Below are positions 1 through 12,344 of a DNA stretch of 64,000 bases, piece after piece. The DNA lies in the NCBI GenBank assembly GCA_014338405.1, contig JTDE01001050.1, forward strand, positions 62,001 to 126,000, in the 5' to 3' direction. Each line of letters starts with the position of its first letter. Positions within the stretch are counted from its first letter, which is position 1. The stretch comes from Paragonimus skrjabini miyazakii. Lineage: Eukaryota; Platyhelminthes; Trematoda; Plagiorchiida; Troglotrematidae. Both the position numbers and the translations under genes were made by a program. The notes below the pieces were generated by a model. The model ran no database searches. It was given only the letters and a program-made list of their open reading frames with translations, and was not told where the DNA came from.

Positions 1-990
1 TTCGGACAAAGTTGCGAATGATGTCAGCTAGCAGCTAAAGCACCCCGGAAGTGTCCGTGACAACCGTGGTCAGACGCAGAAAATCCGTGGCAACGTCACC
101 ATCTTGATTTTGCGGGGCCAGTTAATGGCCAATACTATATGATCTTCGTCGATTCATTCACCAAGTAGCCGGAAGTTGTTCCAATGACAAACCCGAACTC
201 TATATCACTAATATCAAAGCCTAATAAGTTATTCAGCCACTTTGGCATTCCAGAGACTGGTGTATCAGATAATGAATCACAATTCACATCCGTAACTTTC
301 CGGACATTTTGTGAGCATTATGGCATTTAGCAAAAATTCTTTCCCTCGTATGACCCACAATCTAATGGTCAGGCTAACAGGTTCGTGGTTACCTTCAAGC
401 AAGTAGTACTTAAAGCCGAAGGAGAGGAAACTCCAGCAGATGTCATTCAGCATTTCTTGACTGCTTATCGCATCACGCCTATCCAGAATACACCAGGAAG
501 AATCTAGTCAACTGAATGTATGTTCGGAATGAAAATGCGCACAAGGTTGGGCAATGTCAGACCTTCACCACTCAAATCCGCCAACAACATACACAGGTCA
601 GATTACGCAGGATGCATTCGGCGTTTCAGTATTGGTGACTCAGTGCTTGCGCGAGACTTTCGAGGTAAGAATAAATAGACCCCTGCCGTAACCTCAAAAC
701 GTAATGGGAAGGTGATGTACGAAGTCACTGTCGGGGAAGACACCTGGAGAAGACATATCAACCAGTAATGGGGGAACCCTGGCTTACTTCTGATCAAACC
801 AGACTCAACTTCATTACATTAGGAAATTCTACTGGATACCTTCGAGTTGGAGAAAAAGGTTGATATGCCGCTGTTAAAAATCGAAGAGACAACACCAGAT
901 TCTTTTCCTCTTAGACGATCCCCACAAAACAGAAACCCGTGAAATCCCTACAAGTGAATCCAAGGTATCAGTCCTATGACACATGCCGAA
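1..990 (+). pseudogene. Ty3/Gypsy integrase and C-terminal tail of pol (decayed)
   Basis: This is the 3' end of a Gypsy pol gene, whose integrase would join the element's cDNA to host DNA. One frame (codons starting at 1, 4, 7...) can be followed from the edge to about 765. It shows the CxxC half of the HHCC zinc finger (13-24), then CQLAAKAPRKCP, then the core: HLDFAGP with the first catalytic Asp at 106-108, FVDSFTK.PEVVPM, VSDNESQF with the second Asp at 268-270, and PQSNGQANRFV. In that last motif the catalytic Glu is Asn (376-378). The GPY/F-like end is YEVTVGEDTWRRHINQ, near 719-765. Stops at 19, 58 and 166 and others downstream kill the frame. A degraded Arg/Pro-rich tail (RRSP... LQVNPRYQSYDT) runs to the polypurine tract. 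The gene starts outside the window. It is a fossil; assignment to Gypsy is secure, the clade is not. Confidence 0.9.
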
Positions 991-1000
991 AGAAGGGAGG
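991..1000 (+). other. Polypurine tract of the Gypsy element
   Basis: A ten-base all-purine run (agaagggagg) directly precedes the TG that opens the LTR. This is where a Gypsy element primes plus-strand DNA synthesis. Its position, between the pol tail and the LTR start, is what makes the call. Confidence 0.6.
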
Positions 1001-1209
1001 TGTTAGGAGAAGCATCTCCTAACGAAGCAGCAAAGGCAATTCACTTCATATCGATTGATAAATCCGGTTTCGAGTTAACTGATATGTTCTTATTCACTCA
1101 GGTAATCAGATTGCAGCTGCGCAATCGAACGCCTGTACATTATGTGAACCGTTTTCATGAGTGCACTTTCTAATGCCCCTCTATAACGTGATTCGTACTC
1201 CTTTGGACC

Positions 1210-1217
1210 TATAAATT
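1210..1217 (+). promoter_or_regulatory. TATA-like box of the LTR promoter
   Basis: The sequence tataaatt lies about 48 bp upstream of the LTR polyadenylation signal and is the only TATA-like box well placed in this LTR. Function is inferred from position. Confidence 0.45.
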
Positions 1218-1257
1218 CAGAGCCTCTGTTGCATAATGGAAATTGTTTTGTCTTTCC

Positions 1258-1263
1258 AATAAA
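1258..1263 (+). terminator. AATAAA polyadenylation signal in the LTR
   Basis: An exact AATAAA lies 58 bp before the proposed LTR end, as expected for the signal that ends Gypsy transcripts at the R/U5 boundary. Confidence 0.5.
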
Positions 1264-1321
1264 CGCCGTTGCGTCGCCTATTCTTTTTCGCGGTTCTGGG
1301 TCCGCGATTGAGCGTGTTACA

Positions 1322-2194
1322 TTAATTTCTCCCTATTAGTTTGAGAATGACTGCAAAGACTGTACCGCATAAAATGACACTACCGTCTTTGCAAAATCTG
1401 GGAAAATCCAACAAGTTATCCAACGCTTAAGCCTAGTTACTAAAAGGATGATTTGAAACTCATTAACTCCATTGCATCCAGATTCATTCAGGCTGTTTGT
1501 TCCCGCAGTATCAAATGAATACGTTTTTGAAATATCCATTAGTTTGAGTGAATTGAAAATCGTGTAGCTAATTTGGTAGGCATCACTATTAGATGCTATG
1601 TCTTACAATGAAAATGTTGCTTTCCGACGAGATATCGTTTCATTGGTTGTATACAATCGTTTTTATGCCTTAATTTTGCACCGTAAGTGTATCACATGTT
1701 TTTAAAATGGTCTCCAAGGGATCCTAGTTCAATCCTACCAGAGATTTCATAGAAATGATTGTATAAATAATGACGGATAAATGGATGGTTGTATAAAATT
1801 ATCAATCTTCTCTAACCAAAACATCCGGAAGCTTCGCTGTTCAGAAATATCAAGGAATTTATTGCGAAGTTTGCAATCCGATCGAAGTAGAATGATGGGA
1901 AGAAGTACTTCAGTTGTCAAATGAAAAGAAGCCATATCTTGAGTTAACCTTCGGAAATCTTATTCCCCAATGTTACATAACAAACTGAACTCCTAACTAT
2001 ATTCGACCTATCTTTGAACAGTCTCCGTCTTGGTTACTGAGTAAGAATTGGAAAATATGCAATATATCAGACTGTCGTTTGGGACTTTATGTATACTTCC
2101 AAAAACTATGTCATCCAAATTAAAACTGACTGCATAATGCGATAAGGCGAGTAGTTTTATGGACAGATTGCACGCTTTGTAATATAACTTGGTT
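1322..2194. other. No recognisable gene
   Basis: A+T-rich sequence between the Gypsy LTR and the first solo LTR. Short open frames occur on both strands, but none has recognisable motifs or convincing paired splice sites. I see no RNA gene. Confidence 0.5.
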
Positions 2195-2198
2195 CACT

Positions 2199-2473
2199 TG
2201 TAACGTGCAAGCCGGCTGTTTACCGCTGGCTGTCCGTAACACTTGCAGACCAACTCTTGGGCAATGTGGAGACACCTGTGAACGAAGTAGGGGATTCAGC
2301 AACAGTCCTGGGAAAGGAAACAACAAGAACATGCATGAGCCAAAGGCCCAGTAAACCACGCACACGACTTACATCAACGTAAACTAAAGCGGCGTCACCA
2401 ACACTGCAGCACGCCCAGTTACACAATTCAAGTTCAACTTGTGCGCGCTTGCTAGTTTCGACTGCACGTTACA
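2199..2473. mobile_element. 275-bp solo LTR (copy 1)
   Basis: The element is bounded by an 11-bp perfect inverted repeat, TGTAACGTGCA (2199-2209) and TGCACGTTACA (2463-2473), so it starts TG and ends CA. It is flanked by the direct repeat CACT (2195-2198 and 2474-2477), a 4-bp target duplication of the size many Gypsy elements make. A second, end-to-end alignable copy is at 23831-24104. No coding potential is credible. A solo LTR left by recombination is the simplest reading; a small nonautonomous DNA element is the alternative. Orientation is uncertain because both ends look alike. Confidence 0.65.
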
Positions 2474-3864
2474 CACTGCAGAAAACTTTAGCCTTGCTGG
2501 TAAGGAAAACAAACTGTCAGACAAAGATTCATGGTACTTTATTACCGTTCAGACTTGCCTTTCTCTATACTTGTAATTATAGATATAGTCATACAAAAGT
2601 GTCGAATCCTGTATAGTTAAATAAGGTCGTTATTTTCGGCAAACGGTCAACCTTATAAGTTTTCGCATTGTACATCTCATTCTACCGTATTAATCTACGT
2701 ATACTTATGAAGTGAATGAAAATGGACATTCATATTATTTTTCTATTAATTAGATTTCCTCAGTAAGAATTTGCGTGTATTCGACATTCGTTAAAATTAG
2801 TTGTTCAGTTTGAATGAATCTGTGTTTCACAGAACTGACCGAAGTTGACCGTTTCCGCTTCAGATGAGACAGCCGCTTTTCTTTGATTTGCTATATGGTG
2901 GTTGCAACACCTCTTATGTTCAGTAATTTAGTTCAGTCTGCCCCAAAATTCACGGTTGGTGAGCACTACAAAATACAATTTGATATTATATGCGTTCAAG
3001 GATGACCAAAGTGCATCTTATTAGTGGCTGTACCTGTAAATCTGGGAATCAGTTATATTGAAAATTGTCCAACTATCAGTGAGAAAGCTGTTAAATGGCT
3101 AACTCTGATGACGTAATGACAAGATTTGCAAGTGTGAATGTGGGAAGTACAATTCAAACGATAATTGACTAAACAATTTAAAATAGTATTGCTTGCAATA
3201 AGTTAACTTTTCCAAGTGTTTGAGTCTTTGAAGTTTCTCCTAGTTGACAGTTATTGGACCAGTGTTATCCATGCAATCAGGAGGTCTACGATTGGTCATA
3301 GATGTGGTTATCCTGTTGGTGAATCATTAACTATAGCGTTTGTAGTTTAGTAGTGAATCTTGTGGCGCTGGTTATATTTCAACAACGTTACGAAATGTCA
3401 TTCTGAGGCTCAAACAATTCCTACTTATTATAAAACAAGGCACTTTACGAGCCATGTTTCTGTCACAACGATCATTTCTTATACAAGGAAATGATAAATC
3501 AAGAAAGAACAAATTTTGTGTGTTGTTTCTACGGCGTGTACTACTTCTTGGAGGGCAACGCGTAAGCCAAATTAGACACATCGATCATAACATGCTCATA
3601 ACCTGCGTCTTTCAGTTATGATCCATGGGCAAACCGGATAACTTGGTTTTGAGTGCGAAAGAGCAAAAAAAACATCAACGTCGAATGTGTTGCTGACTGA
3701 TTACTATATTCGGAGGGTTGACAAAATTAGATATTTGTTTGTCCGGGGGTTGCAGCAATCATTGGCTCTGATTTCCTAGCAGCATTCATGACAATAAATA
3801 AACTTTCTAGTGTATGAAAATATTTAGACGCAGTGTGTTTGACGTGACAATTATTCAAACTTAC

Positions 3865-3926
3865 CGGTGTTACCAATCTCAAGTATAATGCAATATAATT
3901 GTTCTCTCTGTTACCATCCCACACGG
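3865..3926 (-). CDS. Candidate exon, unknown protein
   Basis: On the minus strand a pyrimidine-rich tract ending gacgcag precedes a 62-bp open segment that ends directly at GTAAGTTTG, a near-consensus donor. It gives two bases plus 20 codons, beginning VWDGNRENNY, and ends on a codon boundary. The next minus-strand candidate upstream (8761-8950) ends one base into a codon, so the two would join in frame. I do not recognise the peptide. It could be chance. Confidence 0.25.
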
Positions 3927-4147
3927 CTGCGTCTAATCATGACAAGAAACAACACATATCCTCGAGTAATGTATCAGTTTTCACTCGATATCAAACGGGA
4001 CTTTGCCTACAAATGCGTGTAAAAATTGTTTTCTCTGAGCGTCCGGAGACGTTTTAACTTGTCTAAAATGTCTACCATTTTCTTTTTTCCTACGAAGTAA
4101 GGGGTTTTAAAAGTTCTCCTTCAAACTGACTTTTTGTTTTTCTGCAG

Positions 4148-4217
4148 TTCCACATTATTCACTCATCAAGCCTTTCAACAACCTGCCCGGTTTGGCAAAC
4201 ACTATCTAACAATGAAA
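4148..4217 (+). CDS. Candidate exon, unknown protein
   Basis: A strong acceptor (tttttgtttttctgcag) is followed by 70 bp open in two frames and then by GTGAGT. One frame gives QAFQQPARFGKHYLTMK at its end. No domain is recognised. The splice signals are the only evidence. Confidence 0.2.
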
Positions 4218-7200
4218 GTGAGTTTGTTGAGACGGAATAACATGTCAAACAATATAAATGTATGGGGCTGTTTTCAGCGTACTATTGACTTTAGGCTTAT
4301 TAGACAAATGGTTAACATTTGATTGCAAACAAGAGTTTCTTTAGAACATTAGCTCGTTCGTGAAAAGGCAACTGTGCAAACACACGTTTGCGGTACATCT
4401 CACCAGGCTCATATGCCTTCAAAATAGCTAGCAGGAAATTCTACTCGAGTGCGAAACCTGCGACCAATTATGAGTAGTTTAGCTGATAAACTTTCGATAG
4501 TGCATACGGTTCAAATATGTGTTAAACAATTTATCCCATGCACTGTTCTCAAATCCATTTGCATGATTCAAACGCACGGCCTGGACACATCCACTGATTT
4601 ACGGTTATGGCTATTAGCTCATCAGTTTCATATCAACGTTTTTGAAAGGCACAAAAACGGGCAGCCACGAAGTTGTTAGATATAGTTTTGGTAAACTCAG
4701 GCAAACGAGATTCCCACAATTTTGGAGTGAGGTCGTATTTTTGAGGAAAATTCCCTTCCCATAGCGCTTGGAACTCACATCATACCTGAAATCCATTTAT
4801 TGGATCATTGGGTTTTTCCGGATGGGCTATGATTAATTGGCTATCATTAGTGAACTGATGAGAAAATGTGCAGATAACTCAGTATGTCCCTCCCTCCGGA
4901 TACATTAGCGCGTGCTTTTGCTCAGTATGTGATTTACAGTTTCAGTTCGTTTTGTTCAGTTTACTGTTTCTGTAAACCGCGAAAAAGACAGGCCTGAAGA
5001 AAAGTAGATTCTAATTTACGTGCAATATGCACAACATGTGGTTAATCAGTGTTAAACTTGAAATTCTCTCGCTTGCACTGCGAAATTCCTGATGTGGACT
5101 CAAGTAAACAGTGTTGAAAATAGTGAGGTTAAAAATACGTTTGAACAAGTTACTATTATTTTATTCACAATAATCGTATGACTCGTTTGATTCGGTGCGG
5201 TGGAGGTTGAGAATCGGCCACCAAATTGTACTAACTTTGGACCCACCCACGGCAATGGGAAAAAGGAAAATGTACAAGTAGACGCAACGGAAATGAAAAC
5301 AAAATTTATTGAAAGCTTGAATGTATTAAATTTACTGAGACTTCCTTAGGAAACTGATGATTCTAACTTGTTTCTGCTAACTGAGAACTCGTAAAACAAT
5401 GTCCATCTCAAGACGTCCAACAAAATTGAGAAGTCTTTCAAAGTCTTCATACGTTGACAAAATTAGCTCAACCATACTTAAACCCTATGCTGTGAGCAAG
5501 GAATATGGCTGACGTAAGAACGGTTTACTCAGTTAATCGAAACTGGTCGAATATGCTTCAACAATACAACAGACAAGCACAACTTTGCAGGTAGTACTGT
5601 TACAAGTGGACTACAATGATGAATGACAATTTCGTCCATGACAAACGCCATTACTTACTAGGTCAACTTTCACGAATAACTCGATACAACAAAATGTGCA
5701 TCGCAATGACTACTCACGAGTAGTAGTTTAACCATTTTCTTCAGCAAACTTGGAGTCCTTCTTTGCAAGATGAGTTGGTTGTGTCAGACTTTGTGTCATC
5801 AGTTTCACTTTCTGCTTTTATATATGGGTGTTCAACCGTTTCCTATCCGAACTGATGTAACAGCAAGCAGAGTCGCATTGACTTCGTGGAAAAATAACAT
5901 GACCTATTCATCACGAAACTGAATAGTAATATTTTCCAAGTCTTGCTGAAACTAGTTACTTCCGGCAGGTTCATTCAGTTAGAATCCTCGCTACCATCCA
6001 CCTTCCTGGAAAGTACTAGCTAGCGAAACAACTTATATTCGTCACCAACAGGACAATCTTACTTCGGAAACTTTTGTGGTTTTTTCTCGGTGACATCTTT
6101 TTCCAGTTAAAAAAAGGCTCTACTCTGTAACTGTTCGAATTTTTTCAACCTAATTGACTTCAAAAATTTCAATCTCACATGCGAAATTATTTGAGTTTTT
6201 ACAATCTGGGAATTCATCCGTATTGGTGACTTAATTTACGTGCAATGAGACAATGAGCAGGCATCTTATTGACTGCCGTTTATTCTATCGAGAATAGTAC
6301 CTTCGCGCACATCTGCAACCATGAAACTAAACACTCTCACATATTACAGGTCCTACGTTGGTAAACGACTAACTAACGCGACAGCTGAAAACTTAATCTA
6401 TCACTAATAAACATTCTAGCGCAGCAGTATTCACAACTTCCCATATACACTGTCTGCTAACAAATTACACTATCACTAAATGTTATAGCAGTATTCTGCA
6501 CCTGACTAACTCAATGGCAATCATTTCACTCCAAGAAAGCAAGAATCTTGAAATAATAACAACAATCATACCGTAAAGTGCTTACCATTTCTGTGAGACA
6601 CACGTGGCTAGCTACAGAAAAACAAATTAGAACTAGCACAGTGATATGTGTTAGAATAACATTTTAATAAGGTGGTGTACACTCAGCCGCGAAAGGAGTA
6701 TACAGTCACTCCGCGAGAGGATGGTATGTGAGGATTTGTCACTTTCGTTCAGCTCTCCAATAAACCTATCGGCAACATCTAACAAACAACTGTGATAGGT
6801 TGGAACTCAAACGCTCTCGTGCTTACGTCACAATACCTGTCACCTTGAACGTTAATACACCTGACTTACTCAACATATACAGCTCATTCACCGTGAAAAA
6901 TTGACTTGCTGTTTACTGAGCTAATGCGTCAAAACGACAAAGATTTGGACGACAGAAAACAGTCGCAGTTTAATTGAGGCAATATCACCTCTAGAGGTAA
7001 TCAACAGTGTTTCTATTAGCGATTACTGTTAGGTAACAATCTTGTTAATTTTTGACTGAAAAAATTGGCGGTTGCTTTCCTCAACTATTACTCAACCGGT
7101 CTGTTTGGTTGAACCGAACGCATGTTTAAACCAACTGCTTCATCCACACCTCTAAAAGATGGTTCTTATTCTGACTGGTTGAAATTGTTTGATCCCTGTT

Positions 7201-8760
7201 CCACACATATCAATTTTTGCGCCAGTTTTGCTCGGTCGTACTTTCACCAATAAATCAAATGCTCCAATACACTCTTATTGCAAGAATCGTTAGGTATTCG
7301 TAATAATATTTTTTTAAAATTTTCCTGGTTGTTGTGTTGATAAACACAATTTTAAGCAGCTGGTAAAGCTAGTCGGATTTGCCTTAAAAACGCTTGAGCA
7401 AAGGATCATGATTTTATCTTCATTGAGTTGGTTTGGAAAATCCAGTTATAGTTCACTCTTCGTAAAGTAAAGCTGTGAGTTCGCACGCTAGTCCTATTCA
7501 TCTCGATGGTTATCTACAACAATTTCAGTAACATTGGGAATAAGCTCACCGTCAGTTAGGTTTAAATCACAACAAATCAACGTATTGACCTGCTTTGACT
7601 TCGTACAAGCGTCGTGTACAAAAAGGTGGTTGTTAATTAGAAAACTGTCATCCAATACAAACATAGAATAAGCAGAAACCCAGATTTATTTGCACTAATA
7701 TTCATGTTTTTTATTTTACTGATAAACATTCTATTAGGCTAGAATTGCCGTTCCAGTTGTCCGTCAATAAATTTTCACGATCAAAATGATTGCTAATTTT
7801 CTGTGTGTATCGTGTCAAATTGAGTAATAATTATTTGCATAAAACGACAAATAACGCATCCATTTACTGATATTATCACAAGTTCGATATACACAACGAT
7901 AAAAGATAACCAGATAAATCGAGGTGAAGGCTTATACTATTATAATTAAGTAAACGGTTCTATAGAAATGATTCCCAAAACAATGAATCTAAATGCATTT
8001 ACCAGTTCTATCAGACCTTTGCTCTCTTTCAAATCAACTTATATCATTTAACCAACCAAACAACCAGGCGTACGTAATGCTTAAATACAAAGTCCGTACT
8101 TAGTATTTCTAACCGAAACACGAATAGTTGGAAATCGATTTATTAAATTGGTCAAAAAGCCAAAAAGCAACCGGTTTGTAATCCGACCAGTTGTTGTTGG
8201 TATAACTCAGACAAAAATCATCTTGTTCTGTTGGTCAACAACAAAACACTTGCCATTTAGCACAGTTACGTTTTTACTCACTAAAATGAGGCCACTTTCT
8301 GCGTATGCATTCACAAGTTTCATAAAGGGGCTATAGATTTAGAAAACTTAAAATGCTTACGTATACCCAAGTCAGTGATGGATTGTTCTGAATAAGTGAC
8401 AAGGAGCGAGTGTAATGGTTTCGATAAAACTGAGAATTTTGGCGATCGAAAAGTGTGAATTCGAAAAAAGTGTGGAAGATTGGGTAACAGTGACTAACAC
8501 AGTGGTGGCTTACTGCATATGGTTGTATGGAAGATACACCTTATTCAAATGCAATGTAATCAAGTACAACGTCACTTTACATTACTAGTTTTGATATCAA
8601 CAAAATCAGAAGACCGAATTAGGATTTCTGAGTGAAGGCTTAAAGCATGCTACGGAAACTATTAACTGATGATAGTGCCATGACAGACACTTGACAATGT
8701 AATCCAAAATGGGCTCAACCGTGTTGCAACTACTTGTTGTGTGCAGAGTAGGCTGCTTAC

Positions 8761-8950
8761 TTGATGTTTCAACTTTAGCTAGTAAATCTACTGTGATGGA
8801 TTTGGCTTGGCAAACACAAATTTCGGAACTAGTGGTAGATTTATGAGCTATATCTGATAACCCTGGACATACGATGTATCGAGAAACTCTCCGTTCTGAA
8901 CCTTCTGCCCTGCTACTATAGTGAACAGTGTTGTGACCCACTTTGACACT
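8761..8950 (-). CDS. Candidate exon, unknown protein
   Basis: The minus-strand segment follows ttcttatgacag and ends at GTAAGC. It is open for 63 codons plus one base and lies within a 111-codon open frame that runs on to 8606. The peptide is Ser/Thr-rich with a CVCQ motif and no domain I know. Its exit phase fits the entry phase of the 3865-3926 candidate, which would imply a 4.8-kb intron. Confidence 0.25.
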
Positions 8951-9313
8951 CTGTCATAAGAATAATGTCTCTCACGAAATACAAGCACCAGGTTTGAGGA
9001 TATACACAAAGTTTACAATTCACTGGCTGGTTAGATATTGATGGAGACCTTCCACTAAAGAAGTTCACAGACAGTAACATATTGGACACTATTCGGGAGG
9101 CAGAGTGCGGTCGTCTGAAATACCCGTTCCGGTACCTCGTTTAGATGCAATGGTGACCAGGCTTTTCAGTTCAATAATGTACTCGATACACCAGTAATAA
9201 TAAACAAGCCCGTTCTTATCATGGTTATATTAAGCGATAATAGGTTGTCTGTTTCTCAGCGGAGTAGGATGTCTAGATATCCATACAGTGTCCCAGACTA
9301 CGTCATACGGTTG

Positions 9314-9327
9314 TATATATATATATA
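9314..9327. repeat. Short TA microsatellite
   Basis: Seven uninterrupted TA units. A similar AT run occurs at 29379-29391. Confidence 0.8.
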
Positions 9328-12162
9328 CATCGATGACGCCGAAATATAACTAGGACAACACTGTTGAAAGCTGTGAACAGTCGAGCGTAAATGAAACGAA
9401 CGGCTGTACTCTGAATGTGAAAGTATGTGTGGAAGTAATATTTGTGCAGTATCGACCAACGTCCATACTTATTACATATGTAGATGATTGTATATTTTTT
9501 GCCGGCCAACAATGTTTCACTGTTCTTCAATAACGATCACGGTATCACTTTAACACTAGATCCAAATTTCATAAGCTTAACTCGCCGCATAACATGAGGC
9601 TGTGCGCAGCTGTACTACCTTTCTACTCTGTGCAATCGTCTGACGACACCAACTTCAACTTTCATAATAATCGTCAGCTTTATCGTGTTACCTACTTGGA
9701 TTTCGCATTAGCAGCCCACGCACACAGCATGCACCTCGGGTATTGTTAATCTGAAGCACAATGGTGGTCATTCTGGTAACCGACGAATATCCTACTAGTC
9801 CTGATCAGGTATGAGCTGTACTCAAGTCTACCGTTGTGTGTGCACTTATATCTTTGTGCGCACCAGACTATCTGTCTGATTAGGGGTCAACTGCTCACCT
9901 TGTCACTCATATACCTCTGTCGTAACCTACCGAACTGTGTAACCAATCACATGAATGTTTAATCAAAATGGTCGGATGATGTACTTGTGTTCACTATAGG
10001 TTCAAGTTTGCATGTGACTTTTCTCCGCATTAGGTCTATAGTTTGCACAGCAAGTTCAATAACTTGATTTTGGACTTTAGGATACAAGTTCAATTTCTTA
10101 ATTCTCGTGAATATTCCTAATCTCGATTACTTTTTAATGTTGCATTTATTTTTTCACCACGTCTTTTCTGAAGAGATGTTACACACCAAGCCCTTGAGAG
10201 AAGTCCTACCACCTGTAGCAGTAGACTTTGCTTCGTTCTGCTCAGATGTGTAACTGAGCAAGTAGGTGTAGTGGGAAGTAGAACGATCTTTCTAACTACG
10301 ATCAACAGTACAAATAGCCGTCCTTCCACTGAGAAGCAGTAAATCTAACTCAACCTCAGAACACGTAAGTTTCAAGCAACAGTACTACTTTCAACTCACG
10401 TAACTGTTTCTTAAAAGACGGGTTAATCACAATTGTTTCTTTTAGACTGTTTGTATTTGGTTTGTTGTTATCCGTCTGTTTGCTTTTGATGATAGCATAA
10501 TTTTAACGAAAAGATTTTCATCGCAACACCATCATCTTATAAGATGCCATTGAAACTTATTTTCCTGGTTCCATGATATAACCCTAGTACCACATCGTTT
10601 CGGAATTTATGAAGTTCTGTATTTGAAACTGTTTTCCTTTAATGTACGTTCAGAATCAACAGTGCCACATAATATACCATAGTGTATTACACTGGCACTA
10701 CTCAGATTGTCAGTCATTTTAAAAATTATCCCAGTTATTCGTGGTATCCAATTTCGGATAAGCCACTACATTTGAAAGGCTAACAATGATATACAAATGC
10801 TCATTTGTGTGGCCGTATCATTCCCTCACTCAGATTAAACTTGTTCAAAATAGGTCTTATAATCAATCGACATTGAATATACTGAAATACTTTTAGTCCG
10901 TCACAGCTGTCATCTTCGCAAACTTTTAATCTCTCTTCGAGAAAAATCAAATTCTGACGTATACCGTCCTTATTTACTGAGTCGTCAGATTTCAGCAAAC
11001 AGAAGAAGACACGTCAAATGCTGGTGGATATACGACGACCTTGCTTTTAGGTAACCGTAGAAACGGCTTTCATTTTATGTATCGTTCCACGATATATTCT
11101 TGAAATCAATGGGCTTTTGTTTTAGCAAAACACTTGCGCATATTAATCAACAAATCCGCTTATTGAGGTATAACATTGGGACTCTCTTTCATTCATTTTC
11201 TGCATCGGTTAATTAACATAGCATCCGTTAACTCATCGTGTTCTCCAAACTGGATCGATTTACTGAGATGATGATCTGGAACAAAAACTGGAATTCAGCT
11301 TTTCTCACGCCAAACGTGTAACGTTGCATTCACCAAAACGTGCGTCATAGCATTTGTTCTAACATCCACAATTCAATGAAATTTAAATACTTTCATCTGG
11401 CTGATTACATATGACTGTACCAGTGGATAGTTCAACTCGGTTCGTCTGTTAAGGCTAAATCTAGCTGTGGGGTTTAATCCACATTTACGATATGAACTGG
11501 ACAACCAGATTGTAATTTACAAAGGCAGTTGACATCATTACTCTTGTGTTTGATTGATATGTAAAACAACTCTTGGTTGTTTCGATAATTCTAGATGGGA
11601 GGTAGACATGTGAAAGCAGAGCAACCGATCAATTGGGAGAAATTTTCAATTAACCTTGCATGCACTTGTGCTCATCTTTGCCTGCTATCTTCTGAGTGTC
11701 CAATACATATTACATAATAGAAATAAAAGCATGTGAGCGGCCGTACGCGTTTTATGATTTACCTCTAGGCTGACGAAAGTATATAATGAAGTGACACAGT
11801 TAGACAGAAATATTGATCGGCTATTGATCCTGTGAATTATAAAAGATGAACTTCTAAATACCACACCATGTGTCACCTTTGAGTAAAAGTAATCAGCAGG
11901 TTTACGTACTTGATAGTTGTGCCGTCAGACGACAGAGTTCAAGCATAAGTGCCCATATCCATACGCACTGGTGGTTCCATTTGAGTCGACGACGAGACGT
12001 TTAGAATCTGAAAATCGACTCTGGTGAAAATTGAACATTTGTATTCTCTAGAAAACATGTTCAGGTGATAATAATTTAGGTGTTTCCTACATTATTTATT
12101 TATCAGAAAGCCGAGTGAATCACTTCTGCTGAAATAATGTAAAATCTCTTTTTATATCACAG

Positions 12163-12344
12163 GAACTTCAGTAACAGCGGGCGAAACTGTCATTACAGCT
12201 GCTTACGCTGATATTCAGCGGAATATTCATGTGCATTTATCGGAAACTGCTGAAACTTTGCCGATGTTTATTTTTAATAATGACAATATCCGGCTGGAGA
12301 TTGTTTATCACCAAACAGTATTCCTTCCTGGACTGTTAACAAAG
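12163..12344 (+). CDS. Candidate exon, unknown protein
   Basis: The sequence tctctttttatatcacag, a textbook acceptor, opens a 182-bp segment that stays open to AAAG|GTTCGT. It gives two bases and then 60 codons. The peptide looks like folded protein, with alternating hydrophobic residues: GETVITAAYADIQ, then LPMFIFNN, RLEIVYHQ and VFLPGLL. There is no start codon inside, so it would be an internal exon. I cannot name the protein. Among the plus-strand candidates its composition is the most protein-like, but there is no homology evidence. Confidence 0.3.

Larger units (their letters stand above)
1001..1321 (+). mobile_element. 3' LTR of the Gypsy element (321 bp)
   Basis: The segment starts TGTTAGGAG directly after the polypurine tract and ends GTGTTACA, giving canonical TG...CA ends. 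Internally it has a TATA-like box (1210-1217) and AATAAA (1258-1263) about 50 bp later, the usual order of promoter and polyadenylation signal in an LTR. The first 23 bases hold a perfect 9-bp hairpin (1002-1010 with 1015-1023). The 5' LTR lies outside the window, so the ends rest on signal placement rather than on comparison of two LTRs. Flank after the element: ttaat. Confidence 0.75.

Noticed and set aside
1700..1745. B-box-like GTTCAATCC, possible tRNA gene
   Set aside because: No A box at the right distance and no acceptor stem.
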